Shown: positions 1 through 8,839 of the stretch, piece by piece
Position numbering within the stretch: position 1 is the stretch's first letter
Layout of the letters: every line of letters begins with the position of its first letter
NCBI GenBank assembly: GCA_947494305.1
Contig: CANLUL010000001.1
Span: 62,001-126,000 of the forward strand
From: an uncultured Sphingomonadaceae bacterium
GTDB lineage: Bacteria; Pseudomonadota; Alphaproteobacteria; Sphingomonadales; Sphingomonadaceae
Length of the DNA stretch: 64,000 bases
Reading direction: 5' to 3'
Program-made: the position numbers and the translations under genes
The notes under the pieces: generated by a model
Databases searched by the model: none
Seen by the model: only the letters and a program-made list of their open reading frames with translations
Told to the model about the DNA's origin: nothing

Positions 1-2088
1 TGTGGCGCGGCGTCGTTGGCGATGATATTGGGGACTTACAACCGCTATGTCCCACTTGAAGAGCTGCGCGGTGAATGCGGAATATCGCGCGATGGGGCAA
101 AGGCCTCGAACATTCTTAAAGCCGCGCTCAACTATAATCTGGAAAGCAAGGGACTGAAGGTTGAGCCGGAAAACCTGACCGATCTCACTTTCCCAATCAT
201 CGCCTTTGTCAATTTCAACCACTTCCTGGTCGTCGAAGGTGTCGTCGATGGAGAGGTTTACATTAACGATCCTGCATCGGGGCATCGCACCGAACCGATG
301 GAGGAGTTCTCGTTGGGTTATACCGGCGTTGTCCTGACGTTCCTTCCAACTTCAGATTTTGTTGCAGGTGATGATCGACCATCGATGCTAGCTTCGCTGA
401 TCAGCCGGGTGGAAGATTATCGTGCTGGATTACTGTTCATATTCCTGGTCAGTCTGGCGCTGGTCATTCCCGGCATAGTTGTTCCCTTCTTCACTCAGAT
501 TTTCGTCGACTATGTGCTGGTGCGTTCGCTCGAAGACTGGCTCTGGCCGCTACTGATCGGGATGACAATCACGGCTCTGCTGCGGTTTGGATTGATCTCC
601 CTGCAAGAGATTTCGCTGGTCCGTCTGGGCGGCGCAATGAAGGGCCGAACCGGCTTCCAACTGCTCCAGCATATGATGCGGCTTCCCATCGGATTTTTCG
701 AACAACGCTTTACCGGAGAAATTGCGGATCGCGTTCGATTGAACGAGGGGTTGGTTAGCCTGCTTTCGGAACAGATGATCCAGGCCGCGATCAACCTGTT
801 GCTGGCAATATTCTATTTGATTGTACTGTTATATTTCAGCGTGCCGTTGACGCTCATCATCGTGGCGTTGGCGAGCTTGAACATCATCATATTGCTATAC
901 ACGACCGCAACGATTGCCGAGAAATTCCGCAAAGTTTCGATCGATCAGGGCAAGTTGATGGGCGCACGGATTGCGGGCCTGAAAGATATCGAAACATACA
1001 AGGCATCTGGTGGCGAAAACATGTTGTTCACCCGCTGGATAGGATTGCAGGCAAAGACAATTAACGGTGTGCAGGAAGCTACCGCGGTTCAAGCATGGAC
1101 TGGGCCAGTACCGGGGTTGCTCTCTACTTTCATCATGCTGACCACGCTACTCGGTGGCGGCTATATGGTGATGCAAGGTCATTTTACGCTGGGCGAACTG
1201 GTGGCCTATCAGGGACTGGCCTTGAGTTTTTCCGGGCCAATCACCGCTCTGGCATCTTTTGGAGCGGAGCTACAACAACTCAGAACTTATCTGGGTCGGC
1301 TGGATGACACGCTGGATCAGCAGGTTGATCGAGTATTTGACGAGGGTGAGCTTCAGGAAGTCGACCGTTTGCCCAAGGGATTGGTTCGACTGGTTGATGC
1401 CAGTTTTGGTTACAACCCCCTCGACCCACCATTGATCGACAGCCTGTCGCTGGACATCCGGCCGGGCCAGCGCGTTGCTCTAGTCGGACCCTCGGGTTCA
1501 GGCAAGTCGACGGTCGGCAAGATGATTGGCGGGCTGGTCGATTTGCAATCCGGACAGATTGAAATAGACGGTCGCGGCCGCAATCAATGGCCGCGGCATA
1601 TTCTGGCTTCACGCCTCGCCTTTGTCCGGCAGGAAGTGATGTTGTTTAAAGGAACGGTTCGCGAGAATCTGTCACTCTGGGACAAAACCATATCCGATGC
1701 CGATTTGGTTCAGGCGGCTAAAGATGCCGCTATTCACGACCGGATTATGGCATGGTCAGGCGGCTATGATGCGATGATAGAATCGGGTGCGGCCAATATT
1801 TCAGGTGGTGAGAAACAGCGCCTCGAAATTGCGCGCGCATTGGCCAGCAACCCCTCGATCATCATTCTTGACGAAGCGACAAGCGCATTGGACCCAGTAT
1901 CTGAATTTTCAGTGATGGAAGCCATTCGGCGACGCGGGCTAACTTGTATTGTGATCGCACATCGCCTGTCCACCATACGGGATTGCGATGAAATCATCGT
2001 TTTGGATCGCGGGCAAATTCTCGAACGCGGCCCGCACAGCACCTTGCTTCAGAAAGACGGCCCCTATGCCCGTCTGCTGGAGGCATGA
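1..2088 (+). CDS. NHLP-type RiPP export ABC transporter with C39 peptidase domain (5' truncated)
   Basis: Peptidase-permease-ATPase exporter of the NHLM/NHLP bacteriocin type, which removes the leader of a ribosomal peptide at a double-Gly-like site and exports the core across the inner membrane. The reading frame is open to base 1, and the first visible codons read CGAASLAMILG, which is the C39 catalytic Cys motif. The C39 His (NFNHFLVV) and Asp (INDPASG) follow within the first 100 codons. Then come about five to six membrane segments (codons about 140-420), Walker A GPSGSGKST (about 495), signature ISGGEKQR (about 600) and Walker B IIILDEATSALD (about 625). Only the short N-terminus before the Cys is missing, so the true start lies upstream of the window. 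The stop overlaps the next gene's start by 4 bp. The family call is firm; the substrate is unknown because its precursor gene is not in the window. Confidence 0.88.
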   Translation, partial: CGAASLAMILGTYNRYVPLEELRGECGISRDGAKASNILKAALNYNLESKGLKVEPENLTDLTFPIIAFVNFNHFLVVEGVVDGEVYINDPASGHRTEPMEEFSLGYTGVVLTFLPTSDFVAGDDRPSMLASLISRVEDYRAGLLFIFLVSLALVIPGIVVPFFTQIFVDYVLVRSLEDWLWPLLIGMTITALLRFGLISLQEISLVRLGGAMKGRTGFQLLQHMMRLPIGFFEQRFTGEIADRVRLNEGLVSLLSEQMIQAAINLLLAIFYLIVLLYFSVPLTLIIVALASLNIIILLYTTATIAEKFRKVSIDQGKLMGARIAGLKDIETYKASGGENMLFTRWIGLQAKTINGVQEATAVQAWTGPVPGLLSTFIMLTTLLGGGYMVMQGHFTLGELVAYQGLALSFSGPITALASFGAELQQLRTYLGRLDDTLDQQVDRVFDEGELQEVDRLPKGLVRLVDASFGYNPLDPPLIDSLSLDIRPGQRVALVGPSGSGKSTVGKMIGGLVDLQSGQIEIDGRGRNQWPRHILASRLAFVRQEVMLFKGTVRENLSLWDKTISDADLVQAAKDAAIHDRIMAWSGGYDAMIESGAANISGGEKQRLEIARALASNPSIIILDEATSALDPVSEFSVMEAIRRRGLTCIVIAHRLSTIRDCDEIIVLDRGQILERGPHSTLLQKDGPYARLLEA

Positions 2089-4610
2089 TGAGTGACAGCA
2101 TGATCCGGTTTGCCGAGGGCAGCACTGAACGGGCGCAATTTGACAAAGGCCCGCCTCTGGTTTGTGACCGCGATAGTGTTCCGTTTCGAGTTATCAAGGG
2201 TGAGGCAGAACTCTACTTGAGGTCTGCCAACGGCCAATATTTCCTCTCTCAAGTTGAGGTAGGGGAGATTATTTTTCCGGTTGCTCCCGATGGTGCAAAT
2301 ATTGTCCTGATAGCGCGCAAGTTTCTGGTGCTTGAGTCAGTGGTTTCTTCTTCCGATGATGAGGTAGCGCAGTGGAAAGCAACTACCTCAACATTGCTTG
2401 ATCAAGCCGACGTGCCAGACACAAATCTGCCAATCTCCAATTTCAACCAGGCGCTGATGGAGGCGCTGGAAGCCGGGGCCAAGCATCGGGATGATCAGGC
2501 CTTGGGCCGCCTTCAATTGGTTGCAAGGAGTTCCGCGTCCGATGTAGAAAATGCTTCTGCGGTAGCGCAAACATTGCCGGAAGCTATTGAGTCTTGCGCT
2601 TTAGCCTTGGGTGTCGGCTCTCCGGCGGCAAAGTCGTCCGATGATCGCTATCAATTTGATGATGCACCAGAGATAGCAAGCCGCTACGGCCTGTCATCGC
2701 GTCAGGTTACTTTATCCGGCAGCTGGTATGAAACGGATCAAGGTCCGCTGTTGCTGCAATATGCAGAGACCGGTGCGATAACCAGCGCAGTTTGGCAGGG
2801 CGGGGTCTATCAAAGTGCGACCGGTTTTCCGATTGATGCGATGAGTAAATCCGAATTCGCCTCATTGGGTTATATATTGTCAGCGCCGCTTCCCGAAGAT
2901 GTGAAAGGATTTTGGTCGCTCGCCAAATTTGTTGTTCGCGGAAATTGGGATGAATTTCGCTCCATTGCCATTGCCGCAACGCTGATTGGTTTGCTGGGCA
3001 TCATAACCCCGCTGGCTACGGGTTGGATTTTGAGCGATCTTGCGCCCGCCGGAGAATTGTCACTGCTGATTGGTGTCGGTGCAGGGCTGGTTATCGCTGC
3101 ACTGGTAACTTTTGCTCTGTCATCCGTGCGTGCGATTTCAGTCAGCCGGATACAGGGAAAGACCAGTGCGCGTTTGGCAACCGCATTGTATGATCGATTG
3201 CTTCGCCTACCCACGTCTTTTTTCCGCGACTATACGGCGGGTGATTTGAACCAGCGGCTGTCGGGTATTGACGGTATGCGATCGATGATTCTGTCCATGG
3301 CTTTGTCTGCGGGGCTTTCGGTCGTCTTTTCAATCTTTTATTTCTTCGTTCTCGCTTTTTATGATTTTCGTTTGGCTTTGATTTCGGTCCTGCTGATCGC
3401 AGTTTACATCTTAATTGTCGTCGTAACCCGGGCGCTGCAAATGCCGCTGGTTCGAGAAGCACTGGAATTAGATGGGGAGATTGCCGAGGTCAGTTACGAG
3501 ATGATCGGTGCTGTGGCAAAACTGCGCACAGCGGCGGCCGAGGGGCGAGCACTGCTGCGCTGGTCGAACCTCTATGGGCAGGAGCGGGATCTTGAACGCC
3601 AAGCCGGAATAATTACGGCCTATTCCTCTGCCACTTCCGATACTTGGCAGACCATTACCCAGGTAATCCTGTTTGGGGCGGTGGCAATATTGGCGCGAGA
3701 TTCTCTGGAACCCGGGATGTTTATAGCGTTTCTCATAGCTTTTGGTTCCTTTCAGGGCGCTTTTGTTAGCCTGTCGTCCCAGTTGATCGAGCTATATGCG
3801 GCACAACCCCAAATCGACCGGGCGCTGCCCATTTTGCAAGCCCCAATAGAATTGTCGGTAAACAAAGCCGATCCCGGAATGTTGCGTGGTGACATAGCGA
3901 TACAGAATGTCACTTTTGCTTATGGAGAAGGACAGGCGCCCGTATTGTCCGGCATATCGCTCAATATTGAAGCCGGGTCACATATTGCCATTGTTGGTGG
4001 TTCAGGATCGGGAAAATCAACATTATTGCGCCTGTTATTGGGGTTCGAGACACCGGATGAGGGCGAGATAATTTACGATGGGCAGAATTTTGCAGAGTTG
4101 GATGCCGCGCGGGTCCGGTCGCAAATCGGTGTCGTCATGCAATCCAGCTCTCTTTTTGCCGGTTCGATTATCGACAATATCCGCGGGGCGCATGATGCTG
4201 GGTTAGAGCAATGTATGGAGGCGGCGGCCAGTGCTGGTCTCGCATCCGATCTTGAATTTTTCCCCATGGGTATTCACACGCCCATTACCGAAGGTGCTGC
4301 TGCACTATCCGGCGGACAGCGGCAGCGGATCTTAATCGCCCGATCGCTGGTATCCCGGCCCAACCTGCTGTTTTTCGACGAAGCAACCAGCGCCCTCGAC
4401 AATGCCAGTCAGGCACAGGTTGCCGGAACATTGGACGCGCTCACGGTGACTCGGATCACGATCGCGCACCGGCTTTCCACTATCCAGAACGCAGACTGCA
4501 TCTATGTGCTGGAAAAGGGCAAATTGATCGAAAACGGAAGCTACGATGAACTCATGGCGATGGACGGCAGTTTTGCCGCACTCGCGAAACGCCAGTTGAT
4601 GGAGGAATAG
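2085..4610 (+). CDS. NHLP-type ABC transporter permease/ATP-binding subunit 2
   Basis: Second ABC exporter half of the NHLM pair (the ABC2 type), 841 aa. The first ~270 residues have no peptidase motif and look like the sensor-like (cupin or cNMP-fold) region typical of this subfamily. A six-helix permease occupies roughly residues 295-560, followed by an ATPase with Walker A VGGSGSGKSTLLRLL (about 640), signature ALSGGQRQRILIARSL (about 745) and Walker B LLFFDEATSALD. It starts inside the stop of the C39 transporter (ATGATG context), so the two are translationally coupled and probably form one exporter. The substrate is presumably a RiPP encoded upstream of the window; this is an inference from family and context. 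Confidence 0.87.
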   Translation: MMSDSMIRFAEGSTERAQFDKGPPLVCDRDSVPFRVIKGEAELYLRSANGQYFLSQVEVGEIIFPVAPDGANIVLIARKFLVLESVVSSSDDEVAQWKATTSTLLDQADVPDTNLPISNFNQALMEALEAGAKHRDDQALGRLQLVARSSASDVENASAVAQTLPEAIESCALALGVGSPAAKSSDDRYQFDDAPEIASRYGLSSRQVTLSGSWYETDQGPLLLQYAETGAITSAVWQGGVYQSATGFPIDAMSKSEFASLGYILSAPLPEDVKGFWSLAKFVVRGNWDEFRSIAIAATLIGLLGIITPLATGWILSDLAPAGELSLLIGVGAGLVIAALVTFALSSVRAISVSRIQGKTSARLATALYDRLLRLPTSFFRDYTAGDLNQRLSGIDGMRSMILSMALSAGLSVVFSIFYFFVLAFYDFRLALISVLLIAVYILIVVVTRALQMPLVREALELDGEIAEVSYEMIGAVAKLRTAAAEGRALLRWSNLYGQERDLERQAGIITAYSSATSDTWQTITQVILFGAVAILARDSLEPGMFIAFLIAFGSFQGAFVSLSSQLIELYAAQPQIDRALPILQAPIELSVNKADPGMLRGDIAIQNVTFAYGEGQAPVLSGISLNIEAGSHIAIVGGSGSGKSTLLRLLLGFETPDEGEIIYDGQNFAELDAARVRSQIGVVMQSSSLFAGSIIDNIRGAHDAGLEQCMEAAASAGLASDLEFFPMGIHTPITEGAAALSGGQRQRILIARSLVSRPNLLFFDEATSALDNASQAQVAGTLDALTVTRITIAHRLSTIQNADCIYVLEKGKLIENGSYDELMAMDGSFAALAKRQLMEE

Positions 4611-4613
4611 GAT

Positions 4614-5129
4614 ATGCGCAAAGCCTTGTACATATTGGGAGACCTGACGGAAGAAGATGTCATTTTCCTCGCTAAGGTGGGAGAGATTGTCCAATTTAAC
4701 GCCGATGACGTCGTCATTCAGGCCGGTGTAGAAGTCAAGGCACTCTATTTTCTCACTAGCGGTGCAATGAATGTGCGTTTGGGAAATGGGGACATCGTTG
4801 CGTCGTTCGGTGTTGGTGATGTCGCAGGCGAAATGTCTTTTATAGAAAATCGGCCACCAGAGGCCGATGTTGTTGCTACAGAAGCATGCCGACTGTTGGC
4901 CGTTTCCCGCACCGCTTTAAACAACGAACTTGAGCAAAATCCAGCCTTCGCAAGCCGGTTTTACAAAGCACTGGCAACGTTCTTATCCGATCGATTGCGT
5001 GCCACCACGGCAATGACAGCCGGTAGCAATTCGAGCCAGGATGAGTTGGATGAGCGTTTGCTTGATATAGTCCATGTTGCCGGCGACCGGATGCTTCGCC
5101 TGATCGAGTTGATGGACAAACAGTCGTAA
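4614..5129 (+). CDS. cyclic-nucleotide-binding-domain protein of the export operon
   Basis: A 171-aa protein made of a single Crp-type cyclic-nucleotide-binding beta-roll. Motifs include the Gly-rich turn and FGVGDVAGEMSFIENRPPEA, which occupies the phosphate-binding-cassette position (the classical form is GE followed by RxA or RxS). A C-terminal helix of about 50 residues follows, with no helix-turn-helix, so it is unlikely to bind DNA. GGAGGAA lies 6-7 nt before the ATG, and only 3 nt separate it from the ABC2 stop, which indicates cotranscription. Such single-domain cNMP proteins accompany NHLM exporters and may gate or sense transport. Whether it binds cAMP or cGMP cannot be told: the usual Arg is displaced to PPEA. 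Confidence 0.8.
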   Translation: MRKALYILGDLTEEDVIFLAKVGEIVQFNADDVVIQAGVEVKALYFLTSGAMNVRLGNGDIVASFGVGDVAGEMSFIENRPPEADVVATEACRLLAVSRTALNNELEQNPAFASRFYKALATFLSDRLRATTAMTAGSNSSQDELDERLLDIVHVAGDRMLRLIELMDKQS

Positions 5130-5404
5130 AAACCGCTCCCGGAAAACTGCAAAAAGTAATGGATTTGAGGTAAATATCTTTGATCCTTTGTTTAACATAA
5201 CAACCGGTCAAAGGTTCAAATGGTTGCAGTTCAACATCGATTGAATGAGAAAACAGACTAACACCAGAAAACAGGCATGTTGTGGCTATTGTGCCTTCGG
5301 TAAACATGGTGCTGTAATCGTTTTATCCTGAAACCGGACATTGGCATTCGAAGAGTTTTTATCCTAACCCAATAAGGCGTAATGGAATTCAGAAGTTACC
5401 CCCA

Positions 5405-5536
5405 ATGGCAGTTTCCAATTCTGAGTTGCGGGAAATAGCACTGTCAATGGATGGCGTAACAGAGAAACCTAATTTTGATCTCCCTGTGAAGTTTCATAAA
5501 CGTCCGCTTTTGCACGCAAAGCGGAGAATTTATTGA
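5405..5536 (+). pseudogene. possible remnant of a MmcQ/YjbR-family gene
   Basis: A 43-codon open frame with no Shine-Dalgarno reads ELREIALSMDGVTEKPNFD, which resembles the N-terminus of MmcQ/YjbR proteins (LR-x-ALSLPGVTE-x-PHFD). The similarity stops after about 25 residues and the frame ends. The rest of the domain is absent in all three forward frames before the next gene. I read it as a truncated relic, but the match is short and a chance resemblance is possible. It overlaps a hairpin that may serve the dehydrogenase gene on the other strand. Confidence 0.3.
5503..5525 (-). terminator. hairpin downstream of the PQQ dehydrogenase
   Basis: An 8-bp perfect stem (TCCGCTTT with AAAGCGGA) and 7-nt loop lie about 40 nt after the dehydrogenase stop. 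There is no clear T-run after it on the minus strand, so it may be a weak or Rho-assisted terminator or a transcript-end stabiliser. Confidence 0.3.
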
Positions 5537-5563
5537 CTTGTGAAATTCGTTCGAAAACTGGTT

Positions 5564-8029
5564 TCAACCATCTCCAAACGCATACGCAATCACATAACCA
5601 CCTTTGCCATCGCGAACATCCTGTGAATCTATATATTTATTGGTCGCCGGATCCCTTGGGTAACGCCAAGTCGGGTTGGGGACAGTGACGATGAGATATT
5701 GCTTGCCGTTTTTTTCTGAACGGTAGGACATGGGTGTCGATTGACCATTGCCCGGCAGGTCTGCTTTCCACTTCTCTTCGCCGGTACGAACGTCAAAAGC
5801 GCGAACCTTGCTATCCATAGTGGAACTCAGAAATGTCAGACCGCCGCGTGTTGTCAACGTGCCGGCGCGAATGGCGGTGCCGACATCATAAGGAATGCCG
5901 GAACGCAAGTTAAACGGACCTGAATCGCTCATATCACCAGCTGGCCTGCTCCACAGAAGTTCTTTTGTGTTGAGGTCCATAACCGCAATCCGCGACCATG
6001 GTGGTTCAAAGCAAGGGACCTGGGTGCCGAGCCGCGACATGAACGGCATGGGCAGGCCGAAAAACTTGATCTGTCGGTGATCGTAGGGATCATTAGCATC
6101 GGGTTCGCCTATTTTTGGCATAGGTCCGTTAGGGTCCATACGGACGGCGGGATGATTCTCGCCCAAAAGCAATGCGCCTTGTGGACCCGCTTCGGCAACT
6201 TGCTCAGGTGTGACAAGCAGCAACCTGTGTGCAAGCATCATCGGTGCAGCAACCAGCAGACCGTTGTCGGCATCAACGGACACACTGCCCCAGTTGAAAC
6301 CACCAAAATTGCCGGGATAAAGCATTGTTCCAGCCTTCAATCCGCCAGGTACGGATGGCGGGGTGTACATGCCTTCATAGTTCATCATCCGATATTCGAT
6401 CCGGCAAACCATCTGATCAATCGGCGTCAGGCCCCACATATCCTTTTCATAGCGATAGGGATGGAAGTTTGGCAGCGGTGAAAATGGTTGGGTAGGGGAG
6501 AGATATTCACCTTCCGCGGCACCTTGTGGAGCAGGCCGTTCTTCAATGGGATGAACCGGTGTACCATCTCGGCGATCGAGCAAGAAGATATCTCCCATTT
6601 TTGTCGGAACGGCAACGGAGGGCACATTCTCTCCGTCTCGAGTGACATCGACCAGCACGGGTTGCGCGGGAACATCATAGTCCCAGATATCATGGTGTAC
6701 GGTTTGAAATTTCCAGCGCGGTTCGCCGGTCGCGCCATCGATCGCAACGACGGCGGATGACCATTCGTCATCGAACTCGCGCCTTGCACCACCGAAATAA
6801 TCGGGTGACGCGTTACCTGTTGGAGCGTAAATCAGGTTAAGGTCGGGGTCATAACTCATGATTGACCAAGCATTTGGTGTACCGAGTGTATATGTTTGTC
6901 CTTCGGCAGGTTCGCCGTGTACGCCCGGATTACCTAAATCCCATGCCCACGTAAAATCGCCTGTCATTGCATTGAAAGCGCGTACTACGCCGGAAGGAAG
7001 CCCAAGATCCTGAGAATCCAAGACCTGACCACCAACCACCAGATTATCACCAGCAACCAGTGGGGACGAGGTGACATAGTAATCATTGGGTAAATGCGCA
7101 CCCATGCCTTTGCGCAAGTCAACCACGCCTTCATCGCCAAAGTTTGTGCAGAGCTCTCCGGTCATTGCATCGACTGCTATGATACTAGCTCTGACGGTGG
7201 CGGTGATTATGCGTTTGGGACACTGACCAGAATAGCCTTCGGGCGCTTGGTGATACCCCAAGCCGCGGCATGTCCGGGCATATTGATGCGCGGCGGGAGC
7301 CTCTAAACCGGGCTCATATCGCCAAACTTCCTTACCTGCCGTCTCGTCGATGGCGATCACCACATTTAGGGCGGCACAAATGTAGAGCATCCCATTCACG
7401 TTGAGCGGGGTGGCTTTGAAATCCTCTTCTACGCCCGTTCTATAGCGCCAGACTTCTTTTAGCCCACTAACTGTTTCCGCATTGATATCGGTGAGTGTTG
7501 CAAACCGTGTCCCTCCTGCGTCATTACCATAGTGTTTCCAATCGGATGTAGTGTTGTTGGTATCTGCTTGCCGAACAGTACCCGTGCCGTTTTGAATATA
7601 ACCCTGCATTGAGGCTACCAGCAGTGCAGCAACCACAGCGATACTCGGAGCGCCAATCCACCATCGATTTGTCGGGGATTGTTTATCATCTTTTTCTTCA
7701 GTCATGGTCGATTCACGGTACCAGGGCGTTAGAAACCAAAGTCCAAGTACCAACCACGCCGCCAGCCGAGGCAGTAATGCCAGAAAATGCAGCTCTGCCT
7801 CAAATAGCGACCAAACCAGAGTGGCAATCAACGTGGCGGCAAAGATTTTTGGCGCTATGCTGCTGCGCTTTTTTACGAAAACAGCAACTGCGATCGTAGC
7901 TAGTCCCGCCAATACATAATAAAGGCTGCCGCCCAGATAAACCAGAAACCCGCCCAACAGTGTCAAGGTGAGGCCAATCATCCAAAGCAGAGCAATAAAG
8001 ACCCAGTGCATGATTTTGGAGAATTTCAT
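5564..8029 (-). CDS. membrane-bound PQQ-dependent dehydrogenase (glucose/quinate/shikimate family)
   Basis: Oxidises a sugar or polyol-type substrate in the periplasm with pyrroloquinoline quinone and passes electrons to ubiquinone. The 821-aa protein has the family layout: five N-terminal membrane helices (residues 1 to about 150), then an eight-bladed propeller starting at DWKHYGNDAGGTRFATLTDI. Propeller repeats are visible throughout (for example AIDGATGEPRWKFQTVHHD and KVRAFDVRTGEEKW). The ATG at 8029 is chosen because membrane segment 1 begins right there and AGGA lies upstream. It is the third gene after the VOC lipoprotein and the SDR, 43 nt behind the SDR. No PQQ biosynthesis gene is in the window, so the cofactor must come from elsewhere. 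Exact substrate unknown. Confidence 0.88.
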   Translation of the reverse strand: MKFSKIMHWVFIALLWMIGLTLTLLGGFLVYLGGSLYYVLAGLATIAVAVFVKKRSSIAPKIFAATLIATLVWSLFEAELHFLALLPRLAAWLVLGLWFLTPWYRESTMTEEKDDKQSPTNRWWIGAPSIAVVAALLVASMQGYIQNGTGTVRQADTNNTTSDWKHYGNDAGGTRFATLTDINAETVSGLKEVWRYRTGVEEDFKATPLNVNGMLYICAALNVVIAIDETAGKEVWRYEPGLEAPAAHQYARTCRGLGYHQAPEGYSGQCPKRIITATVRASIIAVDAMTGELCTNFGDEGVVDLRKGMGAHLPNDYYVTSSPLVAGDNLVVGGQVLDSQDLGLPSGVVRAFNAMTGDFTWAWDLGNPGVHGEPAEGQTYTLGTPNAWSIMSYDPDLNLIYAPTGNASPDYFGGARREFDDEWSSAVVAIDGATGEPRWKFQTVHHDIWDYDVPAQPVLVDVTRDGENVPSVAVPTKMGDIFLLDRRDGTPVHPIEERPAPQGAAEGEYLSPTQPFSPLPNFHPYRYEKDMWGLTPIDQMVCRIEYRMMNYEGMYTPPSVPGGLKAGTMLYPGNFGGFNWGSVSVDADNGLLVAAPMMLAHRLLLVTPEQVAEAGPQGALLLGENHPAVRMDPNGPMPKIGEPDANDPYDHRQIKFFGLPMPFMSRLGTQVPCFEPPWSRIAVMDLNTKELLWSRPAGDMSDSGPFNLRSGIPYDVGTAIRAGTLTTRGGLTFLSSTMDSKVRAFDVRTGEEKWKADLPGNGQSTPMSYRSEKNGKQYLIVTVPNPTWRYPRDPATNKYIDSQDVRDGKGGYVIAYAFGDG

Positions 8030-8072
8030 TTTTGGAGTTCCTGTTAGTTCTGCGTTGGTTGAATAACACCCT

Positions 8073-8831
8073 CTATAGCGGGAAGATCGAATGACCTCCG
8101 TCGAGGACAACGCTTTGTCCGGTCATGAAGTCGCTTTCTTTGGATGCCAAGAAGGCTGCAATGCCTTCCATATCCTCTAGTTTCCCAATTCTTCCTATGG
8201 CGGCGCGGCGTTTCGCACCATCTTTGAAAGCTTGCGGTGTATCGAGCGACATTTCGGTTTCAATATAACCGGGCAAGATAGCGTTCACTCTTATGCCTGC
8301 TTGCCCCAACTCAACAGCCAAGGCTCGCACGAGTCCCAGGACGGCCGCTTTAGTGGTGGAGTAACCTGCTGCACCTCCGGTACCGATCAAGCCGGCTACT
8401 GAGGATGTTACGATTAGACGACCGGGAGCCTTACGTTCCATTAAATGTGCTGTGACTGGTTTCCAAGTTTGGATTACACTCATCAAATTGAGATCAATTG
8501 TATCGAGCCATGTCTCGCGAGAGGTCATATGCGACATACCGCGATATCCGCCGCCGCCTGCGTTGGCGAAACAGCTATCGACTTTCTCAAATCGCTCAAG
8601 CGTCTTTGCAAACGCATCATCTACCTGTGCCTCTTCTGTTACATCGCAAATAAATGCTTCTACCTCGGCACCCATATCGCGTAGTTCAGCAACGGCAGCA
8701 GCATTTTTATCTGCATTTCTGCCCCAAATCGCGACTTTTGCTCCCTGTTTTATCAGGCCCCTGCACAATGCTAGTCCAAGACCGCCATTGCCACCAGTAA
8801 CAACGGCAACATTGCCGGATAGATCAAACAT
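8073..8831 (-). CDS. SDR-family NAD(P)-dependent oxidoreductase
   Basis: Classical short-chain dehydrogenase of 252 aa. Motifs: TGGNGGLG (residues 12-19, nucleotide binding), NAG (90-92), catalytic Asn115, Ser143/144 in TSSVAG, and Tyr157-x3-Lys161 in YSTTK. The C-terminus GGHSIFPL resembles 3-oxoacyl-ACP-reductase-like or gluconate 5-dehydrogenase-like members, but the substrate cannot be assigned. It lies 8 nt after the VOC lipoprotein gene and 43 nt before the PQQ dehydrogenase, so all three probably share one transcript. A cytoplasmic SDR next to a periplasmic sugar-type dehydrogenase suggests one oxidation route, which is inference only. Confidence 0.88.
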   Translation of the reverse strand: MFDLSGNVAVVTGGNGGLGLALCRGLIKQGAKVAIWGRNADKNAAAVAELRDMGAEVEAFICDVTEEAQVDDAFAKTLERFEKVDSCFANAGGGGYRGMSHMTSRETWLDTIDLNLMSVIQTWKPVTAHLMERKAPGRLIVTSSVAGLIGTGGAAGYSTTKAAVLGLVRALAVELGQAGIRVNAILPGYIETEMSLDTPQAFKDGAKRRAAIGRIGKLEDMEGIAAFLASKESDFMTGQSVVLDGGHSIFPL

Positions 8832-8839
8832 AAAAGCTC

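Noticed and set aside
5130-5563. RiPP precursor peptide downstream of the exporter operon
   Set aside because: No small ORF with a leader-like sequence and ribosome site was found in the three forward frames.
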